NCBI GenBank assembly: GCA_031761405.1 | Contig: JASEVX010000007.1 | Location: 40,102,652 to 40,166,651 of the forward strand | Length of the DNA: 64,000 nt | Reading direction: 5' to 3' | Source: Serripes groenlandicus | Taxonomy: Eukaryota; Mollusca; Bivalvia; Cardiida; Cardiidae | Part shown: piece by piece, positions 21,773-34,867 of the stretch | How the letters are laid out: each line of letters starts with the position of its first letter | Numbering within the stretch: the stretch's first letter is position 1 | Notes under the pieces: model-generated | What the model was told of the DNA's origin: nothing | Database searches by the model: none | The model's input: the letters and a program-made list of their open reading frames with translations, nothing else | Position numbers and translations under genes: made by a program

Positions 21773-24700
21773 CCCTTTCCCACATACAACACACAGAACA
21801 GACCACTATTTTAACCCTTTCCCACATACAACACACAGAACAGACCACTGTTTTAACCCTTTCCCACATACAACACACAGAACAGACCACTGTTTTAACC
21901 CTTTCCCACATACAACACACAGAACAGACCACTGTTTTAACCCTTTCCCACATACAACACACAGAACAGACCACTGTTTTAACCCTTTCCTACATACAAC
22001 ACACAGAACAGACCACTGTTTTAACCCTTTCCCACATACAACACACAGTACAGACCACTGTTTTAACCCTTTCTCACATACAACACACAGAACAGACCAC
22101 TGTTTTAACCCTTTCCCACATACAACACACAGTACAGACCACTGTTTTAACCCTTTCCCACATACAACACACAGTACAGACCACTGTTTTAACCATTTCT
22201 CACATACAACACACAGAACAGACCACTGTTTTAACCCTTTCCCACATATAACACACAGTACAGACCACTGTTTTAACCCTTTCCCACATACAACACACAG
22301 AACAGACCACTGTTTTAACCCTTTACCACATACAACACACAGAACAGACCACTGTTTTAACCCTTTCCCACATACAACACACAGTACAGACCACTGTTTT
22401 AACCCTTTCCCACATACAACACACAGTACAGACCACTGTTTTAACCCTTTCCTACATACAACATACAGAACAGACCACTGTTTTAACCCTTTCCCACATA
22501 CAACACACAGAACAGACCACTGTTTTAACCCTTTCCCAAATACAACACACAGAACAGACCACTGTTTTAACCCTTTACCACATACAACACACAGAACAGA
22601 CCACTGTTTTAACCCTTTCCCAAATACAACACACAGAACAGACCACTGTTTTAACCCTTTCCCAAATACAACACACAGAACAGACCACTGTTTTAACCCT
22701 TTACCACATACAACACACAGAACAGACCACTGTTTTAACCCTTTACCACATACAACACACAGAACAGACCACTGTTTTAACCCTTTACCACATACAACAC
22801 ACAGTACAGACCACTGTTTTAACCCTTTACCACATACAACACACAGAACAGACCACTGTTTTAACCCTTTACCACATACAACACACAGTACAGACCACTG
22901 TTTTAACCCTTTCCTACATACAACACACAGTACAGACCACTGTTTTAACCCTTTCCCACATACAACACACAGAACAGACCACTGTTTTAACCCTTTCCTA
23001 CATACAACACACAGTACAGACCACTGTTTTAACCCTTTCCCACATACAACACACAGAACAGACCACTGTTTTAACCCTTTCCCACATACAACACACAGTA
23101 CAGACCACTGTTTTAACCCTTTCCTACATACAACACACAGAACAGACCACTGTTTTAACCCTTTACCACATACAACACACAGTACAGATCACTGTTTTAA
23201 CCCTTTACCTCATACAACACACAGTACAGATCACTGTTTTAACCCTTTACCACATACAACACACAGTACAGATCACTGTTTTAACCCTTTACCACATACA
23301 ACACACAGTACAGACCACTGTTTTAACCCTTTACCACATACAACACACAGAACAGACCACTGTTTTAACCCTTTCCCACATACAACACACAGTACAGACC
23401 ACTGTTTTAACCCTTTCCCACATACAACACACAGAACAGACCACTGTTTTAACCCTTTCCCACATACAACACACAGAACAGACCACTGTTTTAACCCTTT
23501 CCCAAATACAACACACAGAACAGACCACTGTTTTAACCCTTTCCTACATACAACACACAGTACAGACCACTGTTTTAACCCTTTTCTACATACAACACAC
23601 AGTACAGACCACTGTTTTAACCCTTTCCCACATACAACACACAGAACAGACCACTGTTTTAACCCTTTCTCACATACAACACACAGTACAGACCACTGTT
23701 TTAACCCTTTCCCACATACAACACACAGTACAGACCACTGTTTTAACCCTTTCCTACATACAACACACAGTACAGACCACTGTTTTAACCCTTTACCACA
23801 TACAACACACAGAACAGACCACTGTTTTAACCCTTTCCCACATACAACACACAGTACAGACCACTATTTTAACCCTTTTCCACATACAACACACAGAACA
23901 GACCACTGTTTTAACCCTTTCCCACATACAACACACAGTACAGACCACTGTTTTAACCCTTTCATACATACAACACACAGTACAGACCACTGTTTTAACC
24001 CTTTTCCACATACAACACACAGAACAGACCACTGTTTTAACCCTTTCCTACATACAACACACAGAACAGACCACTGTTTTAACCCTTTCCCACATACAAC
24101 ACACAGAACAGACCACTGTTTTAACCCTTTCCTACATACAACACACAGAACAGACCACTGTTTTAACCCTTTCCCACATACAACACACAGTACAGACCAC
24201 TGTTTTAACCCTTTCATACATACAACACACAGAACAGACCACTGTTTTAACCCTTTCCTACATACAACACACAGTACAGACCACTGTTTTAACCCTTTCC
24301 CACATACAACACACAGTACAGACCACTGTTTTAACCCTTTCATACATACAACACACAGAACAGACCACTGTTTTAACCCTTTCCCACATACAACACACAG
24401 TACAGACCACTGTTTTAACCCTTTCATACATACAACACACAGAACAGACCACTGTTTTAACCCTTTCCTACATACAACATACAGAACAGACCACTGTTTT
24501 AACCCTTTCCCACATACAACACACAGTACAGACCACTGTTTTAACCCTTTCCCTCATACAACACACAGTACAGACCACTGTTTTAACCCTTTCCCACATA
24601 CAACACACAGTTTTAACCCTTTCCCACATACAACACACAGTACAGACCACTGTTTTAACCCTTTCCTACATACAACATACAGAACAGACCACTGTTTTAA

Positions 24701-27700
24701 CCCTTTCCCACATACAACACACAGTACAGACCACTGTTTTAACCCTTTCCTACATACAACACACAGTACAGACCACTGTTTTAACCCTTTCCCACATACA
24801 ACACACAGTACAGACCACTGTTTTAACCCTTTCCCACATACAACACACAGAACAGACCACTGTTTTAACCCTTTCCCTCATACAACACACAGTACAGACC
24901 ACTGTTTTAACCCTTTCCTACATACAACACACAGTACAGACCACTGTTTTAACCCTTTCCCACATACAACACACAGTACAGACCACTGTTTTAACCCTTT
25001 CCTACATACAACACACAGAACAGACCACTGTTTTAACCCTTTCCCAAATACAACACAAAGAACAGACCACTGTTTTAACCCTTTCCCACATACAACACAC
25101 AGAACAGACCACTGTTTTAACCCTTTCCTACATACAACACACAGTACAGACCACTGTTTTAACCCTTTCCCACATACAACACACAGTACAGACCACTGTT
25201 TTAACCCTTTCCCACATACAACACACAGTACAGACCACTGTTTTAACCCTTTCCCACATACAACACACAGTACAGACCACTGTTTTAACCCTTTCCTACA
25301 TACAACACACAGTACAGACCACTCTTTTAACCCTTTCCCACATACAACACACAGAACAGACCACTGTTTTAACCCTTTCCCACATACAACACACAGAACA
25401 GACCACTGTTTTAACCCTTTCCCACATACAACACACAGTACAGACCACTGTTTTAACCCTTTCCCACATACAACACACAGTACAGACCACTGTTTTAACC
25501 CTTTCCTACATACAACACACAGTACAGACCACTGTTTTAACCCTTTCCCACATATAACACACAGAACAGACCACTGTTTTAACCCTTTACCACATACAAC
25601 ACACAGTACAGACCACTGTTTTAACCCTTTCCCACATACAACACACAGTACAGACCACTGTTTTAACCCTTTCCCACATACAACACACAGTACAGACCAC
25701 TGTTTTAACCCTTTCCCTCATACAACACACAGAACAGACCACTGTTTTAACCCTTTCCCACATACAACACACAGTACAGACCACTGTTTTAACCCTTTCC
25801 TACATACAACACACAGAACAGACCACTGTTTTAACCCTTTCCCACATACAACACACAGAACAGACCACTGTTTTAACCCTTTCCCACATACAACACACAG
25901 TACAGACCACTGTTTTAACCCTTTCCTACATACAACACACAGAACAGACCACTGTTTTAACCCTTTCCCACATACAACACACAGAACAGACCACTGTTTT
26001 AACACTTTCCCACATACAACACACAGAACAGACCACTGTTTTAACCCTTTCCTACATACAACACACAGTACAGACCACTGTTTTAACCCTTTCCCACATA
26101 CAACACACAGTACAGACCACTGTTTTAACCCTTTCCTACATACAACACACAGAACAGACCACTGTTTTAACCCTTTCATACATACAACACACAGAACAGA
26201 CCACTGTTTTAACCCTTTCCTACATACAACACACAGTACAGACCACTGTTTTAACCCTTTACCACATACAACACACAGTACGGACCACTGTTTTAACCCT
26301 TTCCTACATACAACACACAGAACAGACCACTGTTTTAACCCTTTCCCACATACAACACACAGTACAGACCACTGTTTTAACCCTTTCCCACATACAACAC
26401 ACAGAACAGACCACTGTTTTAACCCTTTCCCACATACAACACACAGAACAGACCACTGTTTTAACCCTTTCCTACATACAACACACAGTACAGACCACTG
26501 TTTTAACCCTTTCCCACATACAACACACAGTACAGACCACTGTTTTAACCCTTTCCTACATACAACACACAGTACAGACCACTGTTTTAACCCTTTCCCA
26601 CATACAACACACAGTACAGACCACTGTTTTAACCCTTTCCCACATACAACACACAGTACAGACCACTGTTTTAACCCTTTCCTACATACAACACACAGTA
26701 CAGACCACTGTTTTAACCCTTTCCCACATACAACATACAGAACAGACCACTGTTTTAACCCTTTCCCACATACAACACACAGAACAGACCACTGTTTTAA
26801 CCCTTTCTCACATACAGCACACAGTACAGACCACTGTTTTAACCCTTTCCCACATACAACACACAGTACAGACCACTGTTTTAACCCTTTCCTACATACA
26901 ACACACAGTACAGACCACTGTTTTAACCCTTTACCACATACAACACACAGTACAGACCACTGTTTTAACCCTTTCCCACATATAACACACAGTACAGACC
27001 ACTGTTTTAACCCTTTCCCACATACAACACACAGTACAGACCACTGTTTTAACCCTTTCCTACATACAACACACAGTACAGACCACTGTTTTAACCCTTT
27101 CCCAAATACAACACACAGTACAGACCACTGTTTTAACCCTTTCACACATACAACACACAGTACAGACCACTGTTTTAACCCTTTCCCACATACAACACAC
27201 AGTACAGACCACTGTTTTAACCCTTTCCTTCATACAACACACAGAACAGACCACTGTTTTAACCCTTTCATACATACAACACACAGAACAGACCACTGTT
27301 TTAACCCTTTCCCACATACAACACACAGAACAGACCACTGTTTTAACCCTTTCCTACATACAACACACAGAACAGACCACTGTTTTAACCCTTTCCCACA
27401 TACAACACACAGTACAGACCACTGTTTTAACCCTTTCCCACATACAACACACAGAACAGACCACTGTTTTAACCCTTTCCCAAATACAACACACAGTACA
27501 GACCACTGTTTTAACCCTTTCACACATACAACATACAGTACAGACCACTGTTTTAACCCTTTCCTACATACAACACACAGAACAGACCACTGTTTTAACC
27601 CTTTCCCACATACAACACACAGTACAGACCACTGTTTTAACCCTTTCCTACATACAACACACAGAACAGACCACTGTTTTAACCCTTTCCCACATACAAC

Positions 27701-28679
27701 ACACAGAACAGACCACTGTTTTAACCCTTTCCCACATACAACATACAGAACAGACCACTGTTTTAACCCTTTCCCTCATACAACACACAGTACAGACCAC
27801 TGTTTTAACCCTTTCCTACATACAACACACAGAACAGACCACTGTTTTAACCCTTTCCTACATACAACACACAGAACAGACCACTGTTTTAACCCTTTCC
27901 CACATACAACACACAGTACAGACCACTGTTTTAACCCTTTCCTACATACAACACACAGAACAGACCACTGTTTTAACCCTTTCCCACATACAACACACAG
28001 AACAGACCACTGTTTTAACCCTTTCCCAAATACAACACACAGAACAGACCACTGTTTTAACCCTTTCCCTCATACAACACACAGTACAGACCACTGTTTT
28101 AACACTTTCCCTCATACAACACACAGTACAGACCACTGTTTTAACCCTTTACCACATACAACACACAGAACAGACCACTGTTTTAACCCTTTCCTACATA
28201 CAACACACAGAACAGATCACTGTTTTAACCCTTTACCACATACAACACACAGAACAGACCACTGTTTTAACCCTTTCCTACATACAACATACAGAACAGA
28301 CCACTGTTTTAACCCTTTCCCACATACAACACACAGTACAGACCACTGTTTTAACCCTTTCCCACATACAACACACAGAACAGACCACTGTTTTAACCCT
28401 TTCCTACATACAACACACAGTACAGACCACTGTTTTAACCCTTTCCCACATACAACACACAGAACAGACCACTGTTTTAACCCTTTCCCACATACAACAC
28501 ACAGTACAGACCACTGTTTTAACCCTTTCCTACATACAACACACAGTACAGACCACTGTTTTAACCCTTTCCCACATACAACACACAGAACAGACCACTG
28601 TTTTAACACTTTCCCACATACAACACACAGAACAGACCACTGTTTTAACCCTTTCCTACATACAACACACAGAACAGAC

Positions 28680-28900
28680 CACTGTTTTAACACTTTCCCA
28701 CATACAACACACATGCAGCAAAATGAATAGAAAATATCTACAAGGGAAATTAAGTTATTGGAAAGAGTTGATAACAATGTGGCAAAAGGAGAAATTGTTC
28801 ATCATGAGTAATTTCTTCTTTTGTTACAATGATTTCAACATTCGTCTACAGCAAATGTTTCAGAAAGTCTGTGTTAGTGTCTGTATTTTGGAAAGCCATT
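28680..28900. mobile_element. family A element forming the right edge of the satellite
   Basis: The last unit reads TTAACACTTTCCCACATAC, then ACACACATGCAGCA, closer to the family A terminus than any other unit. It continues into the family A interior: GATAACAATGTGGCAAAAGG, AGAAATTGTTCATCATGAG, AATTTCTTCTTTTGTTACAA, TTCAACATTCGTCTACAGCA. The far terminus is decayed (TGTATTTTGGAAAGCC). Confidence 0.8.
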
Positions 28901-29449
28901 GTTTATCCGTTTGTTATGGAATTGATATTTCTGAAATAAGATCTGTAATTGAAAATATTTTCCACATTCTCTTTCAAATGCCGCTGAGACATTTATGATA
29001 TTAAATCGCCATTATTTATGGCTTTGTTTTTGAAATTTAATATATCTGATAATTACCTTATTAATCTGCTTGTGTCCATAAAGCTCTTACTATGAAACGT
29101 ATTACTTTCATGATTTAACAATACTACGTCATTTCGTACTAGTTGATTTTTTTTTTTTCAAAATTGAATACCTTTGATAAAACATACAAAACAATTGACG
29201 AGTTAAATGTAATAGGGGCCCAAAAATCAGAAATAAGTGTTAGAAACGGAATCGGTGCGTTAAAAGACGAGTTATACTTATCACGCAATGGTTTCTGAAG
29301 TCATCTTACGCAGTCACGTGTAGCTGAAGTGTTATCAGGAATAATGTCAACTGATAGGAAATGACATGAGATATTAACCATTTACATCGTTTGATGACTT
29401 TAGAGTCATCTGCTCTGAAAACTTCGGAGGCAAAATAATGCAAACTTTC
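28901..29449. other. no recognisable feature
   Basis: Single-copy-looking AT-rich sequence with no coding support. Confidence 0.4.
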
Positions 29450-29545
29450 GAAAATAAAAGAACAATTACAATACATAATTTAACACATTGTGGGAAAAGA
29501 TGAGATTGTTCTTTTATTTCTCAAATTATTAAAAAGTAACATGTT
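29450..29545. mobile_element. family A central fragment
   Basis: TTTAACACATTGTGGGAAAA, then GATGAGATTGTTC and TTTATTTCTCAAATT, resembles the central palindrome of family A. Both termini are missing. Confidence 0.4.
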
Positions 29546-29549
29546 GTCT

Positions 29550-29760
29550 CCGACAATGCGACCAGCGTTATTCGTCTTCCACTAATGGTCAAAGTATATG
29601 TGGAAAAGCAGCCAACTGCTTGGAACGACTGCCGTGTGGAGTACTGGTGTGATAAAGCCAGAAAACAACTGGGTAGGTGAACTGACCGCCGTGATATGAC
29701 TAAAGAATTAATAGAAAACGGCGTTATACCAAATCAACCAGTTAATCAAAAGTCGTCGAC
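29550..29760 (+). mobile_element. SINE-B copy
   Basis: This is the opposite orientation to 1080-1490: CGTCTTCCACTAATGGTCAA, GTATATGTGGAAAAGCAGCC, AACTGCTTGGAACG, GGTAGGTGAACTGACCGCCG, TGATATGACTAAAG and AACGGCGTTATACC. It contains one 59-bp segment where the other copy has three. Confidence 0.65.
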
Positions 29761-30976
29761 TATTTAAACGGATCTGTGAAACACAGAATATATGGTAGAG
29801 AATTGTTAACATAGTTTTTTCGTGAAGGCACTCTTAATGGCTTATCTAGCGGGGCTGGCATTTATCGACCAGTTCTAGATCAAGATCAACATACACAGCT
29901 AGCACTACTTTGCCAATATGTCATAGAAGGTTTGAAGGTTTAAAATAAACTTCCGAAAGAACAGTATATATTTAGACCCGTTTGCACGAGCGAGCATGCA
30001 GATGCTTGTAATTGTAACACCCAGGTTGGTTATACTGAAACATCGCTCTATTTTGATATTCATTAACTTATGATTTCAGATGAATCCATTAGACTGAAGT
30101 TGTCTTGCATTGGACAATAATGATCTTGTTGAAAGTTAACAGTGTTTTTTTTTATAAAGTTGAATACCCTCTGACTGATTTTGCTTTTAGCTATATCGAC
30201 AGCTTAAGAGCCATTTTCAGAACAACAAGTATTTTCTAAAATTGAAAGTAAAATTCACTGCGGGATAAGGTTGACATTTGATTCAGTTACGTCATAGCTA
30301 ATTTAAAAAAAAGGAAGGTTTGTACTTTTTGGTAGTTTTAAAAATGAATGTTAATTGAATATAGATTTCTGGGTTATTTTGGATTGTTGGTAAACGGCCA
30401 TAGCCCAAAACGGAAAATGAACTGCTTCCATCTGACTTAAACGAAATAATTAAACTACCGTTGAAAACACGACGCTAACACCCAACTCTTCAGTCAACTA
30501 TACTGCCCTTCTATTTCTTGTTTAATAATCATTTTTTAAATGTCCCGCTGTCAATTAACCAGTAAACATGAACAAATGAACCAATCTACCATGTCAACCC
30601 TTGACACAGCCAATGTTATTGCATGACTCGAACGTCCGGTATAGACCCGGAACATTTCGGAACATCCTACAACAGGCCTCACTAATTGTCTGGTCAAGTA
30701 TTTGAACATTATCACACTTTAAAGGTGTAAAGCATACCACATGATTACATTGCATGGCTGAGCTTACACATCCAAGTCATCACACGTAATGTAACCTCAC
30801 TTATTTTCTCCTGAACTGACTCGAATGTCAGAACTGGGAGAAAACCCTAATCAATCAAAGGATACATTGCTTGTCCATCCATCATGGCCGATGAAGCAAT
30901 CAGAATAATTGTGATGCTTTGTTTAACACTGTATCAATATTTACATGTACGAAATGATTTCTTCCTATATTTTAAG
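29761..30976. other. no recognisable feature
   Basis: 1.2 kb of AT-rich DNA. I saw no long frame, repeated period or family match. Confidence 0.4.
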
Positions 30977-31235
30977 TACTGTGTGGTGCTTTAGATCTGC
31001 GATGGTAAATCTTGGAGTGTTTTGAATTGGCGGTATCTTAACCTTTTCCTACATATCACAAATATCCAGCAGATGGCGTTCAAGTTGAGAAATTGTTTCA
31101 ATTGCCTTAATGTTTTCAGTGTTGTCGTCTGAACGTCAGAACATATATGTATGTGGAAAAAGGTTTAGTACTGTCTGGCGCTTTAATTCTGCGTAACTAA
31201 ATATTGGCGTCTTTTGAAGTGTTTTGAATTGGGGG
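30977..31235. repeat. about 60-bp direct repeats flanking a family A copy
   Basis: TACTGTGTGGTGCTTTAGAT, continuing to GTGTTTTGAATTGGCGG (30977-31033), is repeated as TACTGTCTGGCGCTTTAATT, continuing to GTGTTTTGAATTGGGGG (31168-31235). This is a local tandem duplication of about 190 bp that includes the family A element. Confidence 0.6.
31038..31168. mobile_element. family A, shortened copy
   Basis: The left end TTAACCTTTTCCTACATATC is followed by ATCCAGCAGATGGCG. After the middle (GTTTTCAGTGTTGTCGTCTG) it ends ATGTATGTGGAAAAAGGTTTA. Most of the central palindrome is missing. Confidence 0.7.
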
Positions 31236-31785
31236 GAAATATCATAATTTTTATTGATAAAGAATGTAGTAAACTTCATTAACTAAGTATATTTTATAAT
31301 GGATGCATTAAACTGTGACGGAATCAACGGCCCTAAAAAGTCAACAAAACCGCACGAATTTTGTCATCGTACAATCTTTGTTTGGTATAATTGCGATTTC
31401 AAGGCTACCATAGGTACAAGTGATATTTTGAAGTCACGTGATGTAAATGACTGAGAACACCATTTCTATCCTATGAGTACGTCAAAAACACAGTGCAAAC
31501 AATTCGAGACTGAATTACGAATGCAATCATAAGCAAAAGTCAAATAAGTAAAATAAATTCCACTTATTCTATGTAACCAAGTTAACTTATGAGTTTCTGA
31601 ATGTTTAAATATCATATTTAAGTGTAATAAAGTGTGTACGACCGAAATATTACCGTTTGTAAATTGTAACCCTTTGTTCCCTCTTGTAGCAGAAAAAGTT
31701 GAAAAACATATATTATTTCTGACGAAGTAGATTTGTTTGTGATATTTGAATAGCATTTGTTTCCACTTGCAGATGCATATGCTGC
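31236..31785. other. no recognisable feature
   Basis: Nothing could be supported from the sequence. Confidence 0.4.
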
Positions 31786-31852
31786 ATATAACTATTGAAC
31801 TCGTTGTTGCAAAAGAGAAATATCTCTTTTTGCCACATTGTGGTATATGCCA
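31786..31852. mobile_element. family A central palindrome fragment
   Basis: TTGAACTCGTTGTTGCAAAA, then GAGAAATATCTCTTTTTGCC and ACATTGTGG, form an imperfect hairpin matching the centre of family A. Confidence 0.45.
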
Positions 31853-31989
31853 TTCTGAAATATTCAGAAAAATAAACCTAAGATATCTACCCTTACCAAC
31901 ATACAGACCCTGTGTGACGCCTCTGCAACCGTCGATTTTTTTTAATATTGTGGCAAACGAAGAAATTGCGCGGTATATTAATGTTTTTA

Positions 31990-33610
31990 CGAAGAACTTA
32001 CAGTGGCATCAGAAAGGGTGAAAATTGGGTTGTCTGATACCAATATAATGTGGTAAAATGTTCTCATTGGATAACTCTCTAAAAATATAATCATATTGAT
32101 TGGTTGTTAAACACAGCAATCAGGCGGTATAAGAAGAAAAGGGGCAAAATGGCAAAATTTTAAAACTACATTCTTATGAAAGTGCTTGTCTGATTTCAAG
32201 ATAATTTAGCAGAACTGTTCATTCAATGACCCACTACATGTTAAGTCTTGTTGATTGGTTGAAAATCGTAGAAGCCAGGAGGCATTTCAAAAGGGGAAAA
32301 TATAACTTTTAGCTTCAAATAACATCTCATCCTTATCCACTGTACAATAACTACAAGGAATGTTCTGTTGGAGGTCCTTTTCCTTATTATGTTCAAATAC
32401 ATGTATAGAACTCATGAGTGTACGGTATCTGAGAAAGCGTTAAAATGCCCAATATTTAAAACTCCTGTCCCATTCCAGTTATTTAGTAGGAATGTTCTTT
32501 TTAATAATTCTCAAAAATATATTCAGAACTCTTGTTTGTCCGGTATCAGAGACAGGGAGTAAAATGCCCAATATCCAAAATTCTTGTCCAACTCAATTTA
32601 ATTAGTAGAAATATTCCTTCAGAGACTCTCTACGAAGATTGTTCAAGCCATATCAGTTGGTTGAAAGAAAGATGAGCGAAGCGGCATCAGAACAGGGCAA
32701 AATGACAACATTTTAAAACCCTATTCTTATGAAAGTGCTCGTCCTATGTATTCCCTCAGTGACCATCTTCGTAATTCTTTAAGTCATATTGATTGGTTGA
32801 AAGACATAGTTACCAGGTGGATTCCGAAAAGGGGTAAATTGAACTTTTAGCTTCAAATGATATCCCATCCTAATCCACGGAGACATTTCAACAGAAATTC
32901 ACAGGAATGTTCCTTTGATGTTCCTCTTTCAAATGTGTTCAAATATATCAATTATAAACACAACGTGTGTTGCTGCAGCAGCAGGAAGGGAGTAAAATGC
33001 CTAAACTGTAAAAAAAACTTCTTCTCTGAACTCGCTTGTCAGATTCCAAGATAATTTAGTCCAAATGATCCTTGAATGACCCTCTACCATAAATGCTTAA
33101 GCCGTGTTGATTGGTTGAAAATCATGTCAGCCGGGTGGCATCAGAGAAGGGGCAAAATTACAACACTTAATAGTTCTATTTCTATTTAACCCTTTCAGCG
33201 CCGAATTGTTTAAAGTAGACTCTTCCATGTTCAAACTCGGACGACTCTATTTTCATTTCATAGGATTTTTGGAATATTTTTATTACTCACAGCCAAACAA
33301 TGCAGATTCCAGGTGAAACAGCTCGTAAGCTGACTCAACTGAATCTGCATTGTTTGCAAACAGCTCAATATTGCCTTTGGCTCTGAAAGAGTTAAGTTTT
33401 TGTTTGATTTTAGGATACATTTGTTATTGGTTCAAGCCATATTAATTGGTTGGAAAAGATAGCTGCCGTGCTGCATCAGAACAGGGATAAAATGAGCTTT
33501 TAGCTTTAAACAAAATCTCCTCCCAAACCATTCGACTGATATCAACAAAACTTCACGGGAATGTTACTTTGGTGTTCCTCTTACAAACTGTTCAAAGATT
33601 TAATATCCTA
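31990..33610. repeat. highly diverged tandem array
   Basis: Blocks recur in order but with drift: YTGATTGGTTGAAARAC (32097, 32250, 32658, 32790, 33106, 33437), AAAAGGGGCAAAATGACAA, CTTATGAAAGTGCTYGTC, TTTTAGCTTCAAATRA and ACAGGAATGTTCCTTTG. Periods are irregular, so the array is old and has internal losses. A family E element interrupts it at 33186-33395. Confidence 0.6.
33186..33395. mobile_element. family E (piggyBac-type MITE), complete copy
   Basis: It begins TTAACCCTTTCAGCGCCG and ends CTTTGGCTCTGAAAGAGTTAA, so a TTAA lies at each end. The body includes GTAGACTCTTCCATGTTCAA and AGCTCGTAAGCTGA. Orientation is opposite to 38890 and 42452. It sits inside the diverged tandem array, so it is younger than that array. 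Confidence 0.8.
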
Positions 33611-34041
33611 ACATATGTCTATATTGATAAGTTCTATTTACAGTGTCCACTCTAAGCAGTTTCATTCAAGCTCTTGATTACATTTTCTTCAATATTAGCA
33701 GATACACATATGCTAAATAGCTATCACTCAGGTGATCGATTCAGGAGCACGATTGTCCTCTGTTTTGGAGATGCAAAAGTTGTTTGTACATTATTACATT
33801 GTTTTTGGCTTAGACCTTTTTATATTAATCTGTTCATTTATATACACTGAACAACCAGCAAATCATTGAAAACACAACTCTTTTGGTAGATAAGACTTCT
33901 AAGTTTAATGTTATCATTCAAAACATTAATAGTTTGTATTAATATATTGCAAACTCTGAATGCATCAGTTTGTTCTCGTGGCATTTTCGTAGAGCTATGA
34001 AGTAATAGGTTAATAATCCATTTGCACAAGACCAACACGAA
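33611..34041. other. no recognisable feature
   Basis: AT-rich DNA. Nothing supported. Confidence 0.4.
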
Positions 34042-34243
34042 TTGAGCCGTCCTGCGAGAAAACCAACATTATGGCATTTGCGTAATGTATCGACCCAGAT
34101 CAGCCTGCGCAGTCCGCATGGACTGATCCGGGCCTACAAATTCCGTATCAGGGAGATAGATGTATAGAGTAATGATTCCTGAATCAGAAAATCCAAAGGA
34201 GGCGAAAAGTGTCTATCCGGGTAAGCCTTCGCGGTATACTTAT
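34042..34243. mobile_element. family D element, right end truncated
   Basis: It starts TGAGCCGTCCTGCGAGAAAA, then CCAACATTATGG, and contains GATCAGCCTGCGCAGTCC, ATTCCTGAATCAGAAAATCC and GGCGAAAAGTGTCTATCCGG. The expected closing inverted end is missing. Confidence 0.75.
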
Positions 34244-34867
34244 GGTGAGGATTTTCTTTAGAATAATGTTTCTATATGGTATATGCACCTCTGCATCTCC
34301 TCTGAACCGATCACAAGTCTACCTTTAGTACTTTCAGTTTTTTTATTATGACGTTCGGCCATACCAAATCAACATTTCATTCAAAATAATGAACATTTAA
34401 AAAAATATATAAAAAAGTTAAGCCATCATTGTCGAAATTATAAATTAATAATAGACGGTTTGCCTTTTCCAAGAATATATTCACAATTCATTTGCAATTT
34501 TTTATGAACAAGTTCTCATTAATTCTACCCCAATCCGGTTGGAAATTAGAAGCTCCATTATGATATTTGATTCAAAGCCAGTTTTAATTGGAATTTAATC
34601 AAACCAGAAGAAAGCTTAGTAATTATTTATATATTTGACTTCCTCTACGAGAACCATTTGTAGGGCATTTGAGACAAATAAGATCAAGATCAAATTGCAA
34701 TGTTCGCAAATTCATCAGAAAAGGTTTCAAGAAGAATCACAACTTTATACATACCCATCAGATAGCATTTAAGCGTAATAAGATCAATATCTACACATGT
34801 TAAAACTACTACTAAAGTTTTGTGTCGGGTTTTCTGCAGCATGGTTAATACGATACCCCGTATAAAT
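34244..34867. other. no recognisable feature
   Basis: AT-rich sequence with no supported feature. Confidence 0.4.

Larger units (their letters stand above)
15545..28712. repeat. 13.2-kb satellite, about 314 copies of a 42-bp unit
   Basis: The unit can be read as TTAACCCTTTCCCACATAC, then AACACACAGWACAGACCACT, then GTT. The period is 42 bp apart from two 2-bp deletions (near 21525 and 21649) and one 12-bp deletion (near 24610). Variants are few and recurrent: TTCCCAC, TTCCTAC, TTACCAC, TTCATAC, TTCTCAC, CCCAAAT, and A or T before ACAGACC. Because 42 is divisible by 3 and the unit has no stop in one plus frame and two minus frames, it yields a 2055-codon plus frame and minus frames up to 475 codons. 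The unit differences are mostly amino-acid-changing, so a real protein is unlikely. The unit matches the terminal 42-43 bp of family A (see findings). Confidence 0.97.

Noticed and set aside
25718..27145. 475-codon minus-strand frame of VCGKGLKQWSVLCV repeats as a cysteine-rich protein or toxin
   Set aside because: It is the reverse reading of the same satellite, with no independent coding evidence.
15545..28712. CRISPR array
   Set aside because: The units are contiguous with no unique spacers, and the context is animal transposon DNA.
15545..28712. Telomeric or telomere-derived repeat, because of the TTAACCC string
   Set aside because: The period is 42 bp, and the string is explained by the family A terminus. 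No TTAGGG-type arrays are present.
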